From Hydrogenophaga crocea (GTDB taxonomy: Bacteria; Pseudomonadota; Gammaproteobacteria; Burkholderiales; Burkholderiaceae_C), in contig NZ_CP049989.1 in the NCBI RefSeq assembly GCF_011388215.1, forward strand, positions 2,914,001 through 2,978,000: a DNA stretch of 64,000 nt. The letters run 5' to 3'. Shown here piece by piece: positions 49,857 through 56,720 of this stretch (position 1 is its first letter; each line of letters starts with the position of its first letter). A model generated the notes under the pieces. That model was not told the DNA's origin. It saw only the letters and a list, made by a program, of their open reading frames with translations, and ran no database searches. Position numbers and translations under genes: made by a program.

Positions 49857-51406
49857 GCGAGTTTGCGCAGATGTATCTGTGCCCCCATTTGCCACAGATA
49901 GTCGAGGTTGTCGAAGCGATAGCCCTCCAGTTCGAAGCGGTTCTGATCCGCGAACCGAAGCTTGTGCCCGGAGAAGTCCAGGCGTGGCAGCAAGTAGTAG
50001 TCCAGCGGTTGCTCATTGGTCGAGTTCAGGCGGACTGCGACCGTGATATCTGGATCAAGCCCGGTATCCAGACGGACCATCCATGAGTGCTTGCCGTTTT
50101 GCGTGCTCTCGCAGCGCGAGAGCACCATGGACAAGGTGAACTCCCCGTTGATCGCGAGCAAGTCCGTGCACGAATCTCGAACGACACGGCCATGCAAGCT
50201 CTCGATCATCTGAGTCGTTTGCTCCACAACTTGCGGATGCAGTCGCCTCAGCACCTTGTTGATCTCAAGGTAGCGGTAGTCCCTGAGCGGTTGAAATCCG
50301 ACCAAGCTGTACGCGCGTACAAGGCTGCCAAACCGCGACGAGTACGCAGACGCGGGAGGCATTCCATCGGTCTCGTTGATCACGAATCCCGAGAGATAGC
50401 CCTTCTGCTGAAACAGCGCGCGAAGCCGTTCAAGCAGCTCTTCGTCGGAATAGCGCCGATAGCGCCCACGGATGATTCCCTGGGCCGTATAGAACGTCTC
50501 CTTGTCCACCAGAGATTCAAACGCTCCCTCCTTGCGGATCCACATCTCAGGCGCGTTGACCACATGCAGCTTCTTGAGCTTGAACGAGGTTCGATTGAAC
50601 AAGTTGTTGCCGATGTACTTTTCGTTGGTCAGGACACCATGTACTTGCCCTCTGCTCCAGGATCCCCCGCCTTCCGCAGCGACACCCGCGCTATTCAGTC
50701 GATTTGCGATCTCCCGCTCGGTCAGCCCATGCTCGATGAACCAGGTGTAGATGCGCTTGACCACATCCACCTCGGTCTGCGGCCCCGGCCTGAGAACGAC
50801 CCGATCGGTTTGCAGGCTCTTGTGCTCACCCCGGGAGAGCTCACCTTTTGCCTTGCCGGATTGATCCAGAAGCACGCGCCGCAACCCATAGCCTGCTGTG
50901 CCGCCCTGGCGATACCCCAGCTCGATCAATCGGCACTGGCCCGCAAAGACTTTTGATGAGAGTTCTCGGCTGTATTCGCCTGCCATCGCCCGCTTCACGC
51001 CTTTGACGATGGTGGAGACAGGAGAGCCGTCGTTTTCGAACTGTTCGGCGCAATAGACGACCTGAATCCCGGCGCGCTTGCAGATGTACTCGTAGTAGGC
51101 ACTTTCATCCGCATCCTGGAAGCGCCCCCATCGACTCACGTCATAGACCAGGATGACCTTGAAATCGGCCGTTCCCGACTCGACCGTGTTGATCAAGGCT
51201 TTGAGCGCATCCCGTCCATCGATCCGAAGTCCGCTCTTTCCCTCATCTGCAAACGTGCGCACCACTCGCAGACCACGGTGATGTGCATACGCCAGGATCT
51301 TGTCGTGCTGGTTATGAGTGGAGTACTGCTGATGCTCCGTGGACATCCGTACATAGGCGGCTGCCGGTGTCCATTTCTGCGGAGGTGGCGGATCGTCGTG
51401 CTGCAT
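49853..51406 (-). CDS. Large serine recombinase
   Basis: A 517-residue site-specific recombinase from the ATG at 51406 (GGAAG 9 bases upstream); the open frame to 51502 is not needed. The resolvase domain has the catalytic Ser22 in AYVRMSTEHQ and the arginine region VYDVSRWGRFQD and AGEYSRELSSKV. A Recombinase domain follows (YGLRRVLLD to GVLTNEKYIGNNLFNR). The C-terminal 200 residues differ from phage integrases and lack an obvious zinc ribbon. It likely integrates or excises this element, or resolves cointegrates. It heads, or nearly heads, an operon with the two ParB-like genes. Confidence 0.87.
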   Translation of the reverse strand: MQHDDPPPPQKWTPAAAYVRMSTEHQQYSTHNQHDKILAYAHHRGLRVVRTFADEGKSGLRIDGRDALKALINTVESGTADFKVILVYDVSRWGRFQDADESAYYEYICKRAGIQVVYCAEQFENDGSPVSTIVKGVKRAMAGEYSRELSSKVFAGQCRLIELGYRQGGTAGYGLRRVLLDQSGKAKGELSRGEHKSLQTDRVVLRPGPQTEVDVVKRIYTWFIEHGLTEREIANRLNSAGVAAEGGGSWSRGQVHGVLTNEKYIGNNLFNRTSFKLKKLHVVNAPEMWIRKEGAFESLVDKETFYTAQGIIRGRYRRYSDEELLERLRALFQQKGYLSGFVINETDGMPPASAYSSRFGSLVRAYSLVGFQPLRDYRYLEINKVLRRLHPQVVEQTTQMIESLHGRVVRDSCTDLLAINGEFTLSMVLSRCESTQNGKHSWMVRLDTGLDPDITVAVRLNSTNEQPLDYYLLPRLDFSGHKLRFADQNRFELEGYRFDNLDYLWQMGAQIHLRKLA

Positions 51407-51537
51407 GGCGGCTCTTCCGAAAGTCGATATGGGAGCTCCATACACCGCAAATCCACCTTGCTCCAGAGGTGGCAAGCGCCTTGGACGGTAGCAGTTGCAC
51501 ACAACACGGCCTATGAAGTCGTCTATTTGCGCTCGCT

Positions 51538-51975
51538 CTATGAAGACGTCTGACCATCGCCCAGTTCCAGCCGAACGAACAGCGAGATGGCGGCGAAGTC
51601 ACCGAGAGGAATTTCAACCGCGAAGGAGGCGTGTCGAGTTCGTGATGTGGTGGCCTCAGCAGACCGTTGTGAGGACGCGTCCTCACGGGCAATCGCTGCC
51701 ATTTGCCGGAACAGGCCAGCGATATCGCTTTCACTGAGATTGCCTTCCACGCGACGCGCGCGATAACTTCGCCAGTAGTCCGGGTTGCGCTTCGCCCAGG
51801 CAGCGCTCGCTTTTGCCTGATTGGCTGCGTAGTCCGGATCACTCTTGCGCTTCGTCCTCTGCCAAAGTAGCTTTCTCTCCCTCTGACAGTCCTGCTTGGC
51901 GCAAAACGCCTGACTCGGACTCTGCGGTCTCACTTGAAAAAGCTCACCGCAAGCGCTACACCATCGCTCTTTCAT
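51538..51975 (-). CDS. Zinc-ribbon protein linked to the recombinase operon
   Basis: A 145-residue protein from the ATG at 51975, with a GGAGG site 6 bases upstream; upstream frame extension to 52248 is discarded. It starts MKERWCSACGELFQVRPQSP and has CxxC near residue 6 and a second Cys pair in FCAKQDCQRER, forming one zinc ribbon. A basic helical part follows (LLWQRTKRKSDPDYAANQAK). Similar small proteins accompany ParB/serine-recombinase modules in rhizobial elements, as I recall. It may bind DNA ends or regulate transcription. It is transcribed divergently from the second serine recombinase. Confidence 0.65.
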   Translation of the reverse strand: MKERWCSACGELFQVRPQSPSQAFCAKQDCQRERKLLWQRTKRKSDPDYAANQAKASAAWAKRNPDYWRSYRARRVEGNLSESDIAGLFRQMAAIAREDASSQRSAEATTSRTRHASFAVEIPLGDFAAISLFVRLELGDGQTSS

Positions 51976-52160
51976 CAATGGCCTCCACAGCTTGGCTATC
52001 CGCTGACGCGTGAATTGCGTTGCCTGAATAACCGCGCCTTGAGAATGCCTTTCAACGGCAACAAATGGCGCTCCTGTGGGAGGCCGTTTCGGGTGTCGCG
52101 CTGGGGAGCTTTTGTGGCAACGGCCGCCACCTGAGGCAAGTCGCACCCGTGGAGGTTTCC

Positions 52161-53687
52161 ATGCGCGCTGCTGCATACGTCCGCATGTCCACAGATCAGC
52201 AAGAGCTCTCGATCGGGACACAGCTCGCCGCCATTCAGGCGTACGCACAAGCGAACGCGATCAGCGTCGTGAAAACCTACGAAGACGCTGCCAAGAGCGG
52301 GCTTGGCATCTCCAAGCGTGACGGCATGAAATCCCTGCTCAGGGATGTGATGGACGATCCACGCCCGTTTGACATTGTCCTGGTCTACGACGTCAGTCGC
52401 TGGGGGCGTTTTCAGGACATCGATGCTGCCGCCTACTACGAGTACACCTGCCGCTTGCATGGTGCTCGGGTCGTCTATGTGCAAGAAGCGTTCGGCAGCG
52501 ATCACGAACCCATGACCGCGCTGCTCAAGACACTCAAGCGTGCGATGGCGGCTGAATACTCAAGGGAGCTGGGTGTAAAGAGCCGAGCTGGACAAGACAG
52601 AGCCATTCAGCTGGGGTTTCAGATGGGGCATTTGCCGTGTATGGGCTTGACCCGGGTGGCCATCGACAAGGACGGCGTGCAGCGCCCTCTGAGCAGGGGC
52701 CAGCGCAAGTCCATGCAAAGCGAGCGTATCGCCTGGGTGCCCGGTCCGATTCCGGAGGTGGATCTCGTGCGTCGGGTCTTCGACATCTACACCGGTGAGG
52801 GCGGAACCATCAAGGGAACCGCGAGGCAACTGCGTTTTGAGGGCAGGACGACGCCAGACGGGCGCCCATTCACCGCATCCATGGTCGACACGATGCTGCG
52901 ATGTGAGGCATACGCGGGCAATTTTGTCTGGGGTCGAGAGCGATACGTTGCCGGGACAAGGTCCAAGCGCAGACCGGAGACCAGGGCTTCGAACGTGATC
53001 GAACGAGTTGTGCCTCAGGACCTGTGGGAGCGCGCGCAGGGCAGGCTGTGGGAACGTCGACGACTGCGGCGCGACAAGGAGCAACTGCTGCAGGTGCTTC
53101 GCGAGCGGCTTGCCGAGAACCCGACACTCAATGCTCTGGATCTCGAGGGCCTTGGTCTGCACTCAAAGAAGGCCTACACAAATGCTTTCGGCTCGGTCTC
53201 GCGCGCACTGGAGCTTGCAGGGCGAGATGCCAAACTTGTTCGAGCGCAGCATGAGCAGAGCAAGGTCACCGGTAGGCAGATCGGTGATCGGCTGGAGTGC
53301 GACATCAAGTCGTTGCTGCTCGACGCTGGCATTGCGTGCCGGATCCACCCTCGTAGCCGTGTACTCATCGTTGGGGAAGATCTTCGGGTTCGGCTTCAGC
53401 CAATCTGGCCGAGAACGCTGCGCGGGGCCTCCTGTTGGCATGTCTTCAAGAGAAGGCGGCCGATGACGCATGCCGTCTTGTTGGCACAGATGGACGCGGG
53501 CCCTGTGGTGCGCGCTTTCGTGCTATTGACGCCTGAGGCCTACCGTGGTGCTCCTGCATGGTTCTCTCAGGAGGTGCCAGATGCCTTGAGCCCCTTGAAG
53601 TCGGCTGACTTGCTGCTGAGCGCACTGCGCTCTTTTCTAGAGAGACCATCAGGAACAGTCTTGCAAGGCGAGCGCTGCATTACCTAA
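52161..53687 (+). CDS. Second large serine recombinase
   Basis: A 508-residue recombinase from the ATG at 52161 with GGAGG at 52151. The catalytic serine is Ser10 in AAAYVRMSTDQQ; arginines lie in VYDVSRWGRFQD and AAEYSRELGVKS. The Recombinase domain extends through MVDTMLRCEAYAGNFVW. It shares short motifs with the minus-strand recombinase (EYSREL, VYDVSRWGRFQD), so the two are related paralogues. They might form a heteromeric recombinase or act in opposite directions. Its end overlaps a convergent small gene by 4 bases. Confidence 0.87.
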   Translation: MRAAAYVRMSTDQQELSIGTQLAAIQAYAQANAISVVKTYEDAAKSGLGISKRDGMKSLLRDVMDDPRPFDIVLVYDVSRWGRFQDIDAAAYYEYTCRLHGARVVYVQEAFGSDHEPMTALLKTLKRAMAAEYSRELGVKSRAGQDRAIQLGFQMGHLPCMGLTRVAIDKDGVQRPLSRGQRKSMQSERIAWVPGPIPEVDLVRRVFDIYTGEGGTIKGTARQLRFEGRTTPDGRPFTASMVDTMLRCEAYAGNFVWGRERYVAGTRSKRRPETRASNVIERVVPQDLWERAQGRLWERRRLRRDKEQLLQVLRERLAENPTLNALDLEGLGLHSKKAYTNAFGSVSRALELAGRDAKLVRAQHEQSKVTGRQIGDRLECDIKSLLLDAGIACRIHPRSRVLIVGEDLRVRLQPIWPRTLRGASCWHVFKRRRPMTHAVLLAQMDAGPVVRAFVLLTPEAYRGAPAWFSQEVPDALSPLKSADLLLSALRSFLERPSGTVLQGERCIT

Positions 53688-53971
53688 ACGTCGCCTTCCC
53701 GTGGCTCATTCTTTTGCTCCTGCACGATCGCAAGCGCGATCTGCACGGAGATTGTTTCTGCAGCCTGCTGCCAAGACCAATCACGCGGCATGCATTCGAT
53801 GTCCACGGCCTCTAGGGCCAGAAGCACCCGCTCCTCGATGATTTCGCGAGCCCAGGTCAAACGCTCGCGTTCGAGGCTGAGGCCCTTGGCGATGCGATGC
53901 GCCAAGACCACGTCATTGGCCAGCCGAAGGCGGCTGCGCAACTCGCCCACGTCGATGCTGGTGACATCCAT
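53684..53971 (-). CDS. Small hypothetical protein convergent with the recombinase
   Basis: A 95-residue protein from the ATG at 53971 (MDVTSIDVGELRSRLRLAND); upstream frame extension to 54040 is Arg-rich and unlikely. It is mostly helical and acidic at its C terminus (AIVQEQKNEPREGDV). No family is recognised. The stop overlaps the recombinase stop by 4 bases on the opposite strand, so full expression of both would give complementary mRNA ends. Confidence 0.55.
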   Translation of the reverse strand: MDVTSIDVGELRSRLRLANDVVLAHRIAKGLSLERERLTWAREIIEERVLLALEAVDIECMPRDWSWQQAAETISVQIALAIVQEQKNEPREGDV

Positions 53972-54101
53972 CACGCGATTCTGACGCCAACGCCGGCTGC
54001 GGTTCCCTCGGGATCGCCTCAGCGGGCAACCTTGCTTCAAGTCAGGTGCGGACTGAATTCAGCCCGAAACCGGCTGACTTCATGTAACTCCCTTGGGTTC
54101 G

Positions 54102-54125
54102 TGTGAATCAGATATCTGATTCACA
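54102..54125. promoter_or_regulatory. Perfect 24-bp palindrome
   Basis: The half-site TGTGAATCAGAT (54102-54113) is mirrored exactly at 54114-54125 with no spacer. It lies in the 460-base gap between the small minus-strand gene and the tyrosine-recombinase operon. It could be the operator of a dimeric regulator or a recombination core site. Confidence 0.7.
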
Positions 54126-54185
54126 AGGTTCTCATACTTTCATCGCATTCTGCGTATAGCAGTTCTTTCTTACTCAAGTTGCCGA

Positions 54186-54240
54186 CGTGGGCGCCGATAG
54201 CCTGAGGAGTGACATCAATCCCTCAGCGATGCAGCCCACG
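54186..54240. repeat. Nested inverted repeats (hairpin-like) before the integrase operon
   Basis: CGTGGGC (54186-54192) pairs with GCCCACG (54234-54240), and inside it CTGAGG (54202-54207) pairs with CCTCAG (54221-54226). There is no T tract, so it is not a terminator. A structured attachment site or an RNA element in the leader of the operon at 54432 is possible. Confidence 0.5.
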
Positions 54241-54431
54241 CCCCACTCCCTCCACCTGTGCCTCGCTCGCCCGGCGAAGCACACGTCCGCACCAGCAGAC
54301 ATCGTGATCCCGCCTTGCGCCCCGGGGAGCCACCAACCGCGTGCAGACGCCAGCGCGTGTGACATGTGGATAGGTCAGCGCTTGGCAGCTGACGTGGTCG
54401 CGCCAGGCAGTGGCCCTCATGCGAGAAAGAC

Positions 54432-56720
54432 ATGAGAACCAGCGCACCACTCGATTCACAGGACCCGACGCGAAGCGACCTTGCGTTGCCAAGTACGGTC
54501 ACGGCAGCAGTTCTTCAACGGGGACCGCCACACACCGACCTAGTACCGATGCCTACGAATGATTCGCCAGACCTGGTCCGGTACACGTCCACCGAGCACG
54601 ACACGTCGCACGTCCTCATCAACCCCACCAGCGGATTGATTCGCGACGCCAAAGGCAAGAGCCAGGACGTCCTTGGCCAGATCACCAAGCTCTTGCGTGC
54701 ACCGAAGGCTCAGCCCTGTTCGCTTGAAGTTTGCGAGGCACTACTTTCTGGGCTGCGCGAAATCCAGGAGTTCCTAATCGTGCGATCTCACGCCGTCGAT
54801 GAACTGATTGCGGCACTTCAAACATTGGCCGACTCGATTCAAGACAAGTTGGGACAGGAATACACGTCGTCGCTGGCCAGCCTTAAGGGACTGCGAAGCA
54901 AGCACCCCGTTTGGTGTGCCCTCGCCGATGAAGGATTCGTTCGCAACGGAAACTATGCCAAGCGCTTGTACATCGGCTGCGCGTCAGCTCTGGCGATTTC
55001 CACCGGAGAGCCTGTTTCAAAAAGCCTTGCCCAATATGCCGCGAGTCTTCATCGCCTCGAGTACTTGGACCGGCGCCAGTTACGGCTAGTCCTTTCCACA
55101 AATTCGGGGCCAGGACATTCAGAGAACGGTGAGTTTCATGAAGACGTCGCTGCGCTGCGGCGCATTTGGGCCAAGGTCATCAAGGTGTTCGGGAGCACTG
55201 AGCCGCCACCTCCGCAGACCACCGACGAGCGCGTGCGTGGGCAGATCTTGAGTGCGGCTTTGAACGCGACTTCCCGCCATATGGGCGGGGCAGCACACCA
55301 TCGCCTGTTAGGTCCCGATCAGTTCAACAAGGCTCTATCGAGGATCGTTGCCGAACTTGCTGTCGACAATTTGGAAGGTGCCCTGGGATTTCTGGTGATG
55401 CGGACCGGCTTATCGATCGACGTGGCAGGCGCGCTGCCACTTCGTCGAGAGCCAGTTGCCGATGGTCGCTCCTTCATCGACGTCGATCAAGGTGTTGCAG
55501 TAGTAGACCTCAACGTCATCGCCAACGAGGCGAGCAAGCCGTTGGTCGGATCGATTCCCGCCGGCCACCGCTTGAGGGTTCATTTACCCATCACCTTGCA
55601 GAGCCATCTGAAAGCCCGACTGCAGGTTCATTCCAACGCACAGAACCTGGCCGAGCTTTACCCCGAGTCACGGGTTCCCGAGAGCCGCGCACGCATCTAT
55701 CCCAGCAGAGACGAACTGGAGCCGTCGTGGGCGCGTTTGCGCTACTCCTTGGGGTGGATGCTTCGCAACCAGGGAATCAACAAGCTGCATGCTGCGTTTC
55801 TGAGCGGCGACTTCGCGATCATCCCGAGGTCCAAGCTGCACTACGCAGCCGTTTCGGCACAGGAGTGGCATGTTTTGCAGCAGTGGCTACATGAAAAACT
55901 GGGCTTTGACGAGCCGGTAGCTCATCAGCTAGCAACGGAACTAGGCATCGGTTGTGCGGTGGTACCTCGAATCGAGAACGTCCGCCTACATGACGCACTG
56001 CTGGTTGAAGCCGTCACCCGAGCTCGTCCGGCCAAAAACACCACAGTGACGGCTTTGCTAGCGTTTCACAACGCTTTTACCAAGCTCACCGGATGGCGTC
56101 TTGCCGTCCTGCTTGCACTGCGCGAACAGCGATCGATCGACCTGGACGCAAGCATCGGCGATGTCACTTCTAGCTGGGTAGCAATACACGATAAATCCGT
56201 GAGGAGCGACCGCGGACATCAGCCTGTCGCGCTATCCGGCTTCGCGGCGATGTGCGTTCGCCTCTACAAGTTGCATTGTGATGCGATAGCAAAGCGCATC
56301 GAAAAAACGATCCCCACAGGAACGCCTTTCACAAGGTGGTGCCGCTCAGTAGCAGGAGGACAGAACGTTCGCCTTTTGTCACTGGTTCTCGATGACCAAC
56401 AAGTGCATGTACTTCGCTCAAGTGACTTTACGGGTCCGCAGTGGCCGGGCTACGTGCTCGCCCCGGATTGCGGGAGAAAAATCATGGAGCACGAACTCAG
56501 GAATCACGGGGCTCGATCGAGTGACGTCGACGCACATCTTCGCCACTTTACGCAAGGTCAGCAGCCAGCAAGTCCATTCGATCCCTCCGTGATGAGCACC
56601 ATCGTTCGACGCATAAGCATCGTTCAGCAAAAGGTTGCCGTCTCGATATTTAGGTCCCCGGTTGTAGGTCTGAGCAAGGGTTTCTTGAGAGTCGAAGCAC
56701 TTGAATTGGGCTGCCGATGA
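54432..56720 (+). CDS. Degenerate tyrosine-recombinase-like protein
   Basis: A 762-residue protein (ATG at 54432; alternative at 54549, MPTNDSPDLV). The C-terminal part resembles a tyrosine recombinase fold: Arg556 in LTGWRLAVLLALRE, a beta-turn Lys in IHDKSVRSDRG, and His687 and Arg690 in MEHELRNHG. No convincing nucleophilic Tyr follows, so it is probably non-catalytic. It overlaps the next gene, an active-looking recombinase, by 4 bases (ATGA). It may serve as the partner subunit in a heteromeric integrase. Family name unknown to me. Confidence 0.6.
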   Translation: MRTSAPLDSQDPTRSDLALPSTVTAAVLQRGPPHTDLVPMPTNDSPDLVRYTSTEHDTSHVLINPTSGLIRDAKGKSQDVLGQITKLLRAPKAQPCSLEVCEALLSGLREIQEFLIVRSHAVDELIAALQTLADSIQDKLGQEYTSSLASLKGLRSKHPVWCALADEGFVRNGNYAKRLYIGCASALAISTGEPVSKSLAQYAASLHRLEYLDRRQLRLVLSTNSGPGHSENGEFHEDVAALRRIWAKVIKVFGSTEPPPPQTTDERVRGQILSAALNATSRHMGGAAHHRLLGPDQFNKALSRIVAELAVDNLEGALGFLVMRTGLSIDVAGALPLRREPVADGRSFIDVDQGVAVVDLNVIANEASKPLVGSIPAGHRLRVHLPITLQSHLKARLQVHSNAQNLAELYPESRVPESRARIYPSRDELEPSWARLRYSLGWMLRNQGINKLHAAFLSGDFAIIPRSKLHYAAVSAQEWHVLQQWLHEKLGFDEPVAHQLATELGIGCAVVPRIENVRLHDALLVEAVTRARPAKNTTVTALLAFHNAFTKLTGWRLAVLLALREQRSIDLDASIGDVTSSWVAIHDKSVRSDRGHQPVALSGFAAMCVRLYKLHCDAIAKRIEKTIPTGTPFTRWCRSVAGGQNVRLLSLVLDDQQVHVLRSSDFTGPQWPGYVLAPDCGRKIMEHELRNHGARSSDVDAHLRHFTQGQQPASPFDPSVMSTIVRRISIVQQKVAVSIFRSPVVGLSKGFLRVEALELGCR

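Noticed and set aside
45078..54223. Shared 13-mer GACATCAATCCCT at 45078-45090 and 54211-54223
   Set aside because: Tens of 13-base matches are expected by chance in 64 kb over both strands, and the surroundings do not match.
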